DNA from: an uncultured Alphaproteobacteria bacterium
GTDB taxonomy: Bacteria; Pseudomonadota; Alphaproteobacteria; CALKHQ01
Reading direction: 5' to 3'
Length of the DNA: 25,583 nt
Assembly: GCA_937988735.1 (NCBI GenBank)
Contig: CALKHQ010000267.1
Location: 1 to 25,583 of the forward strand
Shown here piece after piece: positions 14,047-21,749 of the stretch (its first letter is position 1; every line of letters begins with the position of its first letter). Under the pieces are notes generated by a model. That model saw only the letters and a list, made by a program, of their open reading frames with translations. It was not told where the DNA came from and did not search any database. A program made the position numbers and the translations under genes.

Positions 14047-14987
14047 TTGACGATCGGGATCTTCGACCGGTCGATGGTCAGCGCCACCGCGATGATCAGC
14101 ACCGCGCCGAACACCGCCTGCTGCAGGAAGATGTCGACGTTGAGGAAGGTCATCCCGGTGCGCACCACCGTGATGATCAGCGCGCCGACCAGCGTCCGCC
14201 AGATGCTGCCGACGCCGCCGGTGATGGCGGTGCCGCCGACGATGACCGCCGCGATCGCCGGCAGCAGCAGCTGGTTGGCGAGCGTGGGCGAGCCGCTGGC
14301 GAGCCGGCCGGCGAGGATCACCCCCGCGAGGCCGGCGGCCGCCCCCGACAGCACGAAGGCGGTGACCTTGTGCAGTCCCACCCGGATGCCCGAGGCGATG
14401 GCGGCCGGCTCGCCGGCGCCGATGGCGGTGCTGAACCGGCCGAAGGCGGTATAGCGCTGCACCACGGTGCCGGCGATGAGCACGATGGCGCCGATCACCA
14501 CCTCGTTGGGGATGCCGAGCGCGCGCCCGGTGATCCAGGCGGTGTAGCCGCGCTCGGTCTCGCCCAGCGTTATCGACCGCGCGTCGGACAGCAGCAGCGC
14601 GGCGCCGGCGGCACAGCCGCCGATGGCGAGCGAGGCGATAAACGACGGGATCTTCAGCCGGACATGGGCGAGGCCGGACAGAAGGCCGACCCCGGCCCCG
14701 ATCGCCACCGCCACCGGAAAGGCGAGATAGCCGAGCTGGCCGAGCAGCAGCGCGACGATGACGCTGGTGAGCGAGGCGACCGACTGGATCGACAGGTCGA
14801 TGCCGCCCAGCATGATCACCAGCGTGACCCCGGCGCCCAGGACGAACAGGGTTGCCGTGTCCGAGGCGATCTGCAGCAGGGTTGCCGGATTGACGAACTG
14901 CGGCTGGAACGCGCCGACGGCGACCACCAGCACCACCAGCGTGATCAGTGGCATGAACTGGCGCGCCAGCTCCCGGGTGGACCGCAC
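14043..14987 (-). CDS. ABC sugar transporter permease (RbsC-like), second of pair
   Basis: A 314-residue polytopic inner-membrane permease of the BPD_transp_2 class, as in ribose, xylose and AI-2 importers. Recognisable family stretches are GGIDLSIQSV near the N-terminal third, KIPSFIASLAIGG, the FGRFSTAIGAGEPAA region, and IVGGTAITGGVGSIWRTLVGA. Most of the protein is hydrophobic, fitting 8-10 helices. The start is a GTG at 14987, 8 bases after AGGAG and 11 bases past the ATPase stop. It is the promoter-distal gene of the operon and would form a heterodimer with the permease encoded at 16510-17508. Confidence 0.93.
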   Translation of the reverse strand: MRSTRELARQFMPLITLVVLVVAVGAFQPQFVNPATLLQIASDTATLFVLGAGVTLVIMLGGIDLSIQSVASLTSVIVALLLGQLGYLAFPVAVAIGAGVGLLSGLAHVRLKIPSFIASLAIGGCAAGAALLLSDARSITLGETERGYTAWITGRALGIPNEVVIGAIVLIAGTVVQRYTAFGRFSTAIGAGEPAAIASGIRVGLHKVTAFVLSGAAAGLAGVILAGRLASGSPTLANQLLLPAIAAVIVGGTAITGGVGSIWRTLVGALIITVVRTGMTFLNVDIFLQQAVFGAVLIIAVALTIDRSKIPIVK

Positions 14988-14998
14988 CTGTGGACTCC

Positions 14999-16513
14999 TC
15001 AGACCATGTGCTGGATCAGATCGACCTGAGCCGGCTTCGCGCCCGGGCTCGCGTCGAAGCGGTGGGTGATGCGGCCGTCCCGCATCGTGAGGATCGTGTG
15101 GCTGAGGCCGATGGTCTCCTCCAGGGTGTCGGCGATCAGCACGATCGACATGCCCTCGGCCGACATTGCCCGAACCAGCTCGTACACCTCCTCCTTCGCG
15201 CCCACGTCAAGGCCGCGGGTGGGATGGTCGAGGATCACGATCCGGGTCTTGGCCGTCATCCACTTCGCCAGCACCACCTTCTGCTGGTTGCCGCCGGAGA
15301 GGTTGAGGCAGAGGGCGCGGATCGACGGCGTGCGGATGCGCAGTCGCTCCACCCAGCCGGCCGCCATGCGGGCCTCGCGGCGCAGGTCGATCATGCCGCC
15401 GCGCATCATCTCCTTGAGGTTGGCGAGCGTCATGTTGGCGGTGACCGACAGGAACAGCACCAGCCCCTCGACCCGCCGCTCGCGCGGGATGTAGCCGATG
15501 CGCCGGGCGACGGCGTCGGAGGGGCTGTTGAAGCGGACCGGCTTGCCTTCCATCAGGATCTGGCCTGCGGTCGGCTGGGCGAGCCCGAACAGCGTCCGGC
15601 ATACCTCCTCGCGGCCGGAGCCGATCACCCCGGCGATGCCGAGGATCTCGCCCTCGTGCAGGTCGAAGTCGACGTCGCGGTAGTGGCCGGCGAGGGTGAG
15701 CCCGCGCGCCGACAGGACGACCTTGTTGCCGTAGGGCCGCTGTGCCGATTCCCGGTAGTACTCGGCCTGCCGGTCGCGGCCGACCATGAGCTGGTGGAGG
15801 CGGTGGGTGTCCGCCTCCGCCGCCGGAAGCTCGGCGACGACCGCGCCGTCCTTCATCACGTAGACCCGGTCGCTCAGCGCCAGCACCTCGTCCAGCCGGT
15901 GCGAGACGAAGACGAAGGACGCGCGTGACTTCAGCTCGCGGACGCGGGCGAAGAGGATGTCGATGTCCTTCTGCTCCAGCACCGACGTCGGCTCGTCGAG
16001 CAGGATCACGAGCTGCCCGTCCGTCCGCTCCTCCAGCGTCAGCGCCTTGGCCAGCTCCACCATCTGGCGGGTGGCGAAGTCGAGGTCGGCGGTCATCATC
16101 GCCGGGTCCACGTCGACGTGGACCTTCTCGAGCTGACGGCGGGCGGCGGCATAGAGGTCGCGCCAGCGGATGATGCCGCCGGTGGTGAAGGCGGATTCCG
16201 CGCCGAGGTAGATGTTCTGGCCGACGGTGAGGTTGGGCAGCAGCGACTGCTCCTGGAACACCATGCCGATGCCGTGGCGCGCGGCCTCGGCGGCGCCGCG
16301 GAACGAGACCGGCCTGCCGGCGAGCTCGATCGTGCCGCTGTCGGGCTGGTAGACGCCGGCGAGGATCCGCATCAGCGTGGACTTGCCGGCGCCGTTCTCG
16401 CCGATGAGGCCGATCACCTCGTGCGGGCGCACCTCGATCGAGACGTCCTTCAGCGCCTGCACCCCGGGGAAGGACTTGGTGATGTTGCGAAGGGCGAGGG
16501 CTGGCGTGGTCAT
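14999..16513 (-). CDS. Tandem-domain sugar ABC transporter ATPase (RbsA-like)
   Basis: A 504-residue protein with two ABC domains that powers the two permeases. Domain 1: Walker A GENGAGKST (38-46), the usual degenerate signature LDFATRQ (144-150), Walker B ending D173-E174, and H205. Domain 2: the Walker A lysine is R301 (GVIGSGREE), as is normal for this family. The signature LSGGNQQ (405-411) is intact, but Walker B ends D429-H430 in place of Asp-Glu, and no switch histidine is seen. Site 2 is therefore likely structural while hydrolysis uses domain 1 with signature 2. Its ATG overlaps the upstream permease stop (ATGA, 16510-16513). A longer open frame upstream is out-of-phase permease sequence, not a fusion. 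Confidence 0.95.
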   Translation of the reverse strand: MTTPALALRNITKSFPGVQALKDVSIEVRPHEVIGLIGENGAGKSTLMRILAGVYQPDSGTIELAGRPVSFRGAAEAARHGIGMVFQEQSLLPNLTVGQNIYLGAESAFTTGGIIRWRDLYAAARRQLEKVHVDVDPAMMTADLDFATRQMVELAKALTLEERTDGQLVILLDEPTSVLEQKDIDILFARVRELKSRASFVFVSHRLDEVLALSDRVYVMKDGAVVAELPAAEADTHRLHQLMVGRDRQAEYYRESAQRPYGNKVVLSARGLTLAGHYRDVDFDLHEGEILGIAGVIGSGREEVCRTLFGLAQPTAGQILMEGKPVRFNSPSDAVARRIGYIPRERRVEGLVLFLSVTANMTLANLKEMMRGGMIDLRREARMAAGWVERLRIRTPSIRALCLNLSGGNQQKVVLAKWMTAKTRIVILDHPTRGLDVGAKEEVYELVRAMSAEGMSIVLIADTLEETIGLSHTILTMRDGRITHRFDASPGAKPAQVDLIQHMV

Positions 16514-17508
16514 TTGACGATCCGCGTCCGGATGCGGTCGACCGACATCGCCACCGCGACGACGATGAGGACGCCGAGCACGATCTGCTGCACGTAGGGC
16601 GACACCCCCATCAGCACCATGCCGTTGTCGAGCACCACCACGATGAGCGCGCCGACCAGCGTGTTGAGCACCCCGCCCGCGCCGCCCATGAGCGCGGTGC
16701 CGCCGACCACCACGGCGGTGACGGTGGTGAACAGCCGGTCGCTGCCGATCAGTGCGAAGGCCGAACCCTGCTGCGCCACGGCCATCACGCCGCCGAGGCC
16801 GTAGAACGCGCCGGCGAGGGTGAAGGCGAGAATGCGGATGCGGCGGACCTTGATGCCGGAAAGATCGGCCAGGTCCTCGCCGCCGCCGATGGCGTAGATG
16901 TAGCGGCCGAAGCGGGTGTAGCGCTCGATGACGAAGGCGCCCGCGAGCGCCAGCAGCGCCACCCATACCTGGTACTTGAAGCCGAACAGGCGCTCCAGCG
17001 CGAGGGCGCGGATCAGCTCGTCGTTCACCCGCACCTGGATGCCGCCGAGAATGGCATTGCCGATCCCGACGCCGACGAACCACATGCCCAGCGTCGCCAT
17101 GAACGAGGGGATGCGCAGTCCGACGTGGATTGCGCCGTTGACGAAGCCCATGCCGGCGCCGATCGCGAGCACGATCACGACGCCGAGCAGCCCGAAGTCG
17201 TTGTCGTTGACGCCGTTGAGCACCAGCAGGCTCAGGACCACGGCGCCGAAGGAGAGCACGCCCTCGATCGACAGGTCGATCGAGCCCATGATGATGATGA
17301 AGGTGATGCCGAGCCCGAGCACCAGCGGGATCGAGGCGGCGTCCGCGATGCGCGACAGGTTGCCGAACGAGAAGAAGCGGTCGTTGGCGATGCCGATCGC
17401 GATCGACAGCAGCACGAGCACCAGCACTGGCGCCCACGGTCCAAGCCGCCGGCGCCAGCGCTCCCACGCGCTGCCCTGCGGCGACACGGCGTCCGCGGCG
17501 GCAGTCAT
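16510..17508 (-). CDS. ABC sugar transporter permease (RbsC-like), first of pair
   Basis: A 332-residue inner-membrane permease of the same class as the one at 14043-14987 but clearly diverged, so the channel is a heterodimer. Family landmarks are GSIDLSIEGVLSFG, RIPSFMATLGMW, RYTRFGRYIYAIGGGEDLADLSGI and VVGGTALMGGAGGVLNTLVGA. A 27-residue charged cytoplasmic N-terminus precedes the first helix. The ATG at 17508 has only a weak ribosome site (GGTGAG). It is separated from the binding-protein gene by 131 bp holding a strong hairpin, and overlaps the ATPase gene by 4 bases. Confidence 0.94.
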   Translation of the reverse strand: MTAAADAVSPQGSAWERWRRRLGPWAPVLVLVLLSIAIGIANDRFFSFGNLSRIADAASIPLVLGLGITFIIIMGSIDLSIEGVLSFGAVVLSLLVLNGVNDNDFGLLGVVIVLAIGAGMGFVNGAIHVGLRIPSFMATLGMWFVGVGIGNAILGGIQVRVNDELIRALALERLFGFKYQVWVALLALAGAFVIERYTRFGRYIYAIGGGEDLADLSGIKVRRIRILAFTLAGAFYGLGGVMAVAQQGSAFALIGSDRLFTTVTAVVVGGTALMGGAGGVLNTLVGALIVVVLDNGMVLMGVSPYVQQIVLGVLIVVAVAMSVDRIRTRIVK

Positions 17509-17590
17509 TTCGGGTTCTCACCCGCCGTCGGCACGGGCGGGAGGCAGTTCGACGTCAACGCTCTCATGGGCATGTGCGGTCCGGAGACAA

Positions 17591-17619
17591 ACGGCCGCCG
17601 GCATCACGCCGGCGGCCGT
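17591..17619 (-). terminator. Strong intercistronic hairpin after the binding-protein gene
   Basis: ACGGCCGCCGGC and GCCGGCGGCCGT form a perfect 12-bp GC-rich stem with a 5-nt loop, beginning about 20 bases past the binding-protein stop and followed by TTTGTC on the transcribed strand. In importer operons such a structure commonly gives partial termination or protects the upstream mRNA, so the binding protein is made in excess of the membrane parts. Confidence 0.6.
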
Positions 17620-17639
17620 CATGGCCTGCAGGCCGAAGG

Positions 17640-18734
17640 TCAGTTGTACTGGATCTGGCCGCTGACCCGACCCCAGATGTCCTCGAAGTCGAGCTGGGGC
17701 GACGACAGGATGTTGTTGTCGTAGTACTCCTGAGCATTGTCGGCCGTGATGATGATGCCGGTGCCGTAGAACTCGCGGTGCTCCGGCGGCTCGGTAGCCG
17801 GGTCGAACTTGCCCAGCTTGGCGTGATAGCCGATGGAAAGGCCGATGCTGCCCTGCCAGAACGGATCCCAGGCGACCGTGCCGGAGAACTCGCCCGCCAG
17901 CACGGCCTCGACCGCGAGCTGGATGCCGTCGATGCCGCACACCGGCACCTTCCCGGCCAGGCCCTCGGCGCGCAGCGCCTCCAGCGCCGCCAGACCCATG
18001 CCGTCGTTGGCGGCCCAGATGCCCTTGATGTCGTCGCCGAAGCGGGTGAGCCAGGTGTTGGTGATCTCCAGCGCCTGGTTCGGGTCCCAGTTGGCCGTCT
18101 GGAAGTCCAGCAGCTCGACGTTCGGGTTCTCGGCAAGCGCCTGGTCCAGGCCCTGCTTGCGCTCGATGGCCGGCACGTTGGAGAGGATGCCGCCCAGTGC
18201 GACGATGCCGCCGGAGCCGCCCATCTTCGCGAACAGCGCCTCCGCCATCGCCTTGCCCGCGGGCACGCCGCTGAAGGAGATGTGGGAGACGTAGTAGGGG
18301 TTGTGATCCCACGGGTGCAGGTCGTCGGGCTTGTTCCACTGGGTGACGCAGTAGACGCCGGCCTCGGCGCAGGCCTCGACGATCGGGCGGGCGTCGGCGC
18401 TGTCGTTCGGGTCGACGTTCAGCACCATGTTGCCGCCGGTGCGGGCAATCATCGCCTTGATGTCCGCGACGCCCTTCTCGCTGTCACCCTCGGTCACCAG
18501 CGTCACATACTCGGCGCCGGCCCATGCCGCAAAGGCCTCGCCGCCCGCGTTCCAGGTGGCGTGATAGGGGTTGGACAGCGAGCGGATCGAGTTGACCACG
18601 GTCGGGAGGTCCTGCGCATGCGCAGGGCGGGCGAACCGACCGAGGGCGAGCGCACCGGTGGCCGCTGCCGATGCCCCGAGGAAGCGCCGGCGGTTGAGGT
18701 AGCTCTCGCGGATTCGTATTGCGATGTCGGACAT
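17640..18734 (-). CDS. Tat-exported periplasmic sugar-binding protein (Peripla_BP_4 type)
   Basis: A 364-residue substrate-binding protein for the ribose-type importer encoded downstream. The N-terminus has a twin-arginine signal: NRRRFLG at 14-20, a hydrophobic stretch rich in Ala/Gly/Leu, and a likely cut after AHA at 40. The mature part has the two-lobed pattern of type I sugar-binding proteins (SLSNPYHATWNAGG, then an AANDGMGLAALEAL segment near the middle of lobe 2, then VPVCGIDGIQLAVEAV). Several tryptophans (for example in TQWNKPDD and DPFWQG) could stack on a sugar ring. The ligand is unknown. The ATG at 18734 is behind GGGAGGA; a longer frame to 18887 adds no sensible sequence. First gene of the operon. 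Confidence 0.93.
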   Translation of the reverse strand: MSDIAIRIRESYLNRRRFLGASAAATGALALGRFARPAHAQDLPTVVNSIRSLSNPYHATWNAGGEAFAAWAGAEYVTLVTEGDSEKGVADIKAMIARTGGNMVLNVDPNDSADARPIVEACAEAGVYCVTQWNKPDDLHPWDHNPYYVSHISFSGVPAGKAMAEALFAKMGGSGGIVALGGILSNVPAIERKQGLDQALAENPNVELLDFQTANWDPNQALEITNTWLTRFGDDIKGIWAANDGMGLAALEALRAEGLAGKVPVCGIDGIQLAVEAVLAGEFSGTVAWDPFWQGSIGLSIGYHAKLGKFDPATEPPEHREFYGTGIIITADNAQEYYDNNILSSPQLDFEDIWGRVSGQIQYN

Positions 18735-18921
18735 GTTGCATTTCCTCCCAGCCCGGGCGCCGTCGACCTCCGGCCGGAAGAGAGTCCCGACTCTGGCGGT
18801 CGTTGATTGCGGGCATTCAAACGCTATGGCGACGCCACAAATGTATCTGAACCGAACCAGCCGGCCGGCGCAAGGCCGGATGCGCACATCCCTGCACGCC
18901 CCGCCGATGCCTGCAAGCCCC

Positions 18922-18950
18922 TTGACTCCGGCAGGGAGACCCCGAAAGTA
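18922..18950 (+). promoter_or_regulatory. Candidate promoter for the rightward importer
   Basis: TTGACT (18922-18927) matches the -35 consensus in five of six positions. A 17-base spacer leads to AAAGTA (18945-18950), a poor -10. The position would place transcription start near 18957 and give a leader of about 90 bases holding both hairpins. Confidence 0.25.
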
Positions 18951-18962
18951 ACCAGACGGTTA
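18949..18962. promoter_or_regulatory. Inverted repeat TAACC-N4-GGTTA, candidate operator
   Basis: A perfect 5-4-5 inverted repeat overlaps the likely transcription start of the rightward importer. It has the same form as TAACT-N4-AGTTA at 10746-10759, differing in one symmetric base pair. Confidence 0.35.
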
Positions 18963-18963
18963 T

Positions 18964-18987
18964 CACCGGCGGGGCGTCCCGCCGGTG
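18964..18987 (+). promoter_or_regulatory. Leader hairpin 1 of the rightward importer
   Basis: CACCGGCGGG and CCCGCCGGTG pair perfectly over 10 bp around the loop GCGT. No T-run follows (CATACAAAAG), so it is not an ordinary terminator; it may stabilise or regulate the leader, or be a DNA-level operator. Confidence 0.45.
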
Positions 18988-19000
18988 CATACAAAAGAAT

Positions 19001-19030
19001 GTCCGGCGCTCGAAGAAAAACCTGCCGGAC
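19001..19030 (+). promoter_or_regulatory. Leader hairpin 2, just upstream of the ribosome site
   Basis: GTCCGGC (19001-19007) and GCCGGAC (19024-19030) pair over 7 bp with a 16-nt A-rich loop. The GGAGG ribosome site at 19037-19041 begins 6 bases later, so the structure could influence initiation. Confidence 0.35.
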
Positions 19031-19049
19031 GTACACGGAGGAAACGGGG

Positions 19050-20558
19050 ATGACACGAGGGATCGAGACTGCCCTGTCTCGCAGGGCGGGAACTGGCGGC
19101 CTGACCGCGGTCGGGCTCGTGCTCGCGCTGGCGGGTCCGGCGCTGGCCCAGGGCAAGCCCTACGCAGGCGTCACCATCGACATCCTCACCCGGCCGGGAC
19201 CGGTGATCGCGCAGCGCATGGTGGAGCGCGGCGTCGAGTTCACCGAGCTGACCGGGGCGGAGGTCCGGGTTCACGAGGTCCCGTTCGCCGAACTGTTCCA
19301 GAAGCTGCTCACCGACTGGGCGACGGGTACCAACTCGATCGACGTCGGCGTGTTCCAGTCCGGCTGGGGCGTCGAGCTGCAGGCGGCGGGGCTGCTGGAG
19401 AACCTCGATCCCTACATCGAGCGCGACGACAAGCTCGACCTGCAGGACATCGCTCCCTATTTCCGCGAGTACAACCAGAAGATCGCCGGCAGCACCTACC
19501 AGCTGACGATCGATGGCGACTTCCACATGGTCTATTACCGGCGCGACGTGCTCGAGGCGCTGGGCCTGCAGCCGCCGACCACCTGGGAGGAGTATCTGGC
19601 GGTCGCCGAGGCCACCAACGGCCTCGACCACAACGGCGACGGCACCCCGGACTACGGCTCCTGCATCTTCAAGAAGCGCAACGCCCAGTCCTATTTCGCG
19701 GTGCAGTCGATCGCGGCGAGCTTCGTGCAGACCCAGGGCACCGGCCAGGGGATCTACTTCGATCTCGAGACCATGGAGCCGATGATCAACAACGAGGCGT
19801 GGATCACGGCGTTCGAGATCTACAAGAAGACCGGCGACTACGGCCCGCCGGACGAGGTCAACCAGGACATCGGCGACACCCGCGCCGTCGTTCAGGCCGG
19901 CCGGTGCGCGCTCGCCATCGACTGGGGCGACATCGGCCCGCTCTCGATCGATCCGAGCGGCGAGGCGATCCGCGACAAGATGGGGGCCGTCATGCTGCCC
20001 GGCTCGACCCGGGTGCTGGACTGGGAGACCGGCCAGCTCGTGGACTGCACCCCCGAGATCTGCCCGCACGCCATCAACGGCGTCAATCACGCGCCGTTCG
20101 CGGCCTTCGGCGGCTGGTCGGGCGGCGTCAACGCGGCCGCGGACGAGCTGACCAGGCAGGCGTCCTACGACTTCCTGTCCTACATGAACCAGGCCGCCCA
20201 GTCGAACGTGGACGTCACCATCGGCTGGACCGGCTACAACCCCTACCGCAACTCCCAGCTCGAGAATCTCGATCCGTGGGTGGCGGCGGGCTTCAGCCCC
20301 GAGTTCGCCGAGAACTACCTCGGCGCCATCAAGGCGAGCCTCAACCACCCCAACATGGCGTCCGACCTGCGCATCCCTGGCGCCCAGCAGTACACCGGCG
20401 TCGTGCTCGACCGCGAACACTCCCGCTTCCTGGCGGGCGAGATCACCGCGGAGCAGGCGGTGGCCAACATCGAGGAAGGCTGGGAGGAGATCACCGAGGA
20501 CTTCGGCCGCGACGAGCAGCTGGAGATCTACAGGGCGTCGCTCGGCATCACCAACTGA
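19050..20558 (+). CDS. Family 1 extracellular sugar-binding protein of an ABC importer
   Basis: A 502-residue secreted binding protein. A Sec-type signal (hydrophobic LTAVGLVLALAGPALA, cut near residue 34) exports it to the periplasm. The mature part follows the maltose-binding-like family 1 pattern: VHEVPFAELFQKLLTDWATG near the N-terminus, then DFHMVYYRRDVLEALGL, PTTWEEY, and the C-terminal helices. An EF-hand-like loop, D193-x-N195-x-D197-G198-x2-D201, probably binds calcium. At about 470 mature residues it is longer than most family 1 proteins. The ATG at 19050 follows GGAGG at 8 bases; the frame remains open back to 18807 through non-coding leader. The ligand is unknown, with an oligosaccharide, polyol or glycoside possible. 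First gene of a four-gene operon. Confidence 0.94.
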   Translation: MTRGIETALSRRAGTGGLTAVGLVLALAGPALAQGKPYAGVTIDILTRPGPVIAQRMVERGVEFTELTGAEVRVHEVPFAELFQKLLTDWATGTNSIDVGVFQSGWGVELQAAGLLENLDPYIERDDKLDLQDIAPYFREYNQKIAGSTYQLTIDGDFHMVYYRRDVLEALGLQPPTTWEEYLAVAEATNGLDHNGDGTPDYGSCIFKKRNAQSYFAVQSIAASFVQTQGTGQGIYFDLETMEPMINNEAWITAFEIYKKTGDYGPPDEVNQDIGDTRAVVQAGRCALAIDWGDIGPLSIDPSGEAIRDKMGAVMLPGSTRVLDWETGQLVDCTPEICPHAINGVNHAPFAAFGGWSGGVNAAADELTRQASYDFLSYMNQAAQSNVDVTIGWTGYNPYRNSQLENLDPWVAAGFSPEFAENYLGAIKASLNHPNMASDLRIPGAQQYTGVVLDREHSRFLAGEITAEQAVANIEEGWEEITEDFGRDEQLEIYRASLGITN

Positions 20559-20585
20559 CGCCCCGCGGCAGGGGACCATCGCCCG

Positions 20586-21749
20586 ATGGCGTCCGCGATG
20601 GATCAGGGCACCGTCCGGCCGGGATCGCGCATCCCGGCCGAGACGGCGATCCACCGCCCGCTGCGGGTGCGGCTGGCCGAATGGCTCGACGGCCAGTCAC
20701 GCCAGCTGTTCATCATGCCAGCGGTCGTCCTCATCCTCATCTTCTCGATCTTTCCGCTGGTGGCCTCCCTGGTGCTCGCCTTCTCGCGCCTGCGGCTCAC
20801 CGGCAACATGCGCTTCGTCGGGTTCGACAATTTCGAGAAGCAGATCTTCGGATCGGAGCAGTTCCACTTCCTCGGCACCTTCGGCGAGATCAGCGTGGCC
20901 GGCTGGGTGCTGATCGTCGCCGCCGGTGCGGCCATCCTGTGGTGGCTCGTCGCCTACGCCCGCTCCGGCTTCACCTGGGCCGGCTTCATCGGCCGCCTGA
21001 TCACCGCGGCCCTCGGCTTCGGGCTCGCCATGCTCCTCGGCGCCACGCTGCTCAGCGGGCAGCCGTTCGGCACGCTCGGCGTCACGCTGTTCTACGTCTT
21101 CGTCGGCTGCGCCTTCCAGTTCGCGATCGGGCTCGGGCTCGCCTTCCTCTGCGCCCAGCCGATCCGGGGTCGCACCTTCTTCCGCGTTGTCTTCTTCTTG
21201 CCCCTGATGATCACGCCGATCGGCGTCGGCTACGCGTTCCGCATGATGGCCGACACCACCAAGGGCCCGCTCGCCCCGGCGTGGCAGTGGTTGGGCCTCG
21301 GCGACTTCGCCTGGGCCGCCGATCCCTGGGCTGCGCGCGTCTTCATCGTCGTCGGCGACAGCTGGCAGTGGATCCCGTTCATCTTCGTCGTCCTGCTGGC
21401 GGCGCTGGAGAACATCCCCCGCGACTTCGTCGAGGCGGGTGAGGTGGACGGCGCCAGCCGCTGGCAGATCTTCCGCGAGATCACCTGGCCCCAGATCATG
21501 CCGGTGGCGGCGACGGTGCTGCTGATCCGGATGATCGAGGCGTTCAAGATCGTCGACCTGCCCAACATCATGACCTCGGGCGGGCCGGGCATCGCGACCG
21601 AATCGATGACGCTGCACGCCTTCTTCTCCTGGCGCGCGCTCGACCTCGGCGAGGCGTCGGCGGTCGCCTACCTGCTGCTGTTCGTGACCGTGATCGTCTG
21701 CGTGTCGTTCTTCAACCTGGTCGTGCTGAAGCGGGTGCGGACGGCATGA
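20586..21749 (+). CDS. Carbohydrate ABC importer permease 1 (MalF/UgpA-like) with extra helices
   Basis: A 387-residue inner-membrane permease of the binding-protein-dependent family. After TM1 (about 41-66) come two hydrophobic segments (about 101-124 and 136-157) not found in the usual core of about 300 residues. The ordinary core then resumes at 163-220 with GRTFFRVVFFLPLMITPI. The EAA coupling loop is at 283-302 (EAGEVDGASRW, then WP), and the last helix is about 358-380. The loop contacts the ATPase at 22819-23961. The ATG at 20586 lies 27 bases after the binding-protein stop behind AGGGGA, and the stop overlaps the next permease start (ATGA). Confidence 0.93.
   Translation: MASAMDQGTVRPGSRIPAETAIHRPLRVRLAEWLDGQSRQLFIMPAVVLILIFSIFPLVASLVLAFSRLRLTGNMRFVGFDNFEKQIFGSEQFHFLGTFGEISVAGWVLIVAAGAAILWWLVAYARSGFTWAGFIGRLITAALGFGLAMLLGATLLSGQPFGTLGVTLFYVFVGCAFQFAIGLGLAFLCAQPIRGRTFFRVVFFLPLMITPIGVGYAFRMMADTTKGPLAPAWQWLGLGDFAWAADPWAARVFIVVGDSWQWIPFIFVVLLAALENIPRDFVEAGEVDGASRWQIFREITWPQIMPVAATVLLIRMIEAFKIVDLPNIMTSGGPGIATESMTLHAFFSWRALDLGEASAVAYLLLFVTVIVCVSFFNLVVLKRVRTA

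Larger units (their letters stand above)
18735..19049. promoter_or_regulatory. Divergent control region between the two sugar importers
   Basis: This 315-bp stretch has no plausible gene. It is more AT-rich than its surroundings in two patches, about 18800-18850 and 18940-19020. It holds a TTGACT -35 candidate, an inverted repeat and two hairpins on the side of the rightward operon (listed separately). For the leftward operon I find only the ribosome site and no convincing -35/-10 pair. Confidence 0.6.

Noticed and set aside
16514..17521. Permease-ATPase fusion suggested by an 840-codon open frame
   Set aside because: The upstream part is arginine/histidine-rich out-of-phase sequence of the permease gene; the ATPase begins at the ATGA overlap.
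17640..18734. Rhizopine-binding protein MocB, given the MocE-like gene at the window start
   Set aside because: The two loci are 17 kb apart, MocE-type ferredoxins are widespread outside moc clusters, and no rhizopine catabolic enzymes such as MocA or MocC are seen.
18963..20654. 563-codon - strand open frame opposite the binding protein
   Set aside because: Shadow frame with no motif; the + strand frame has a signal peptide and family 1 pattern.
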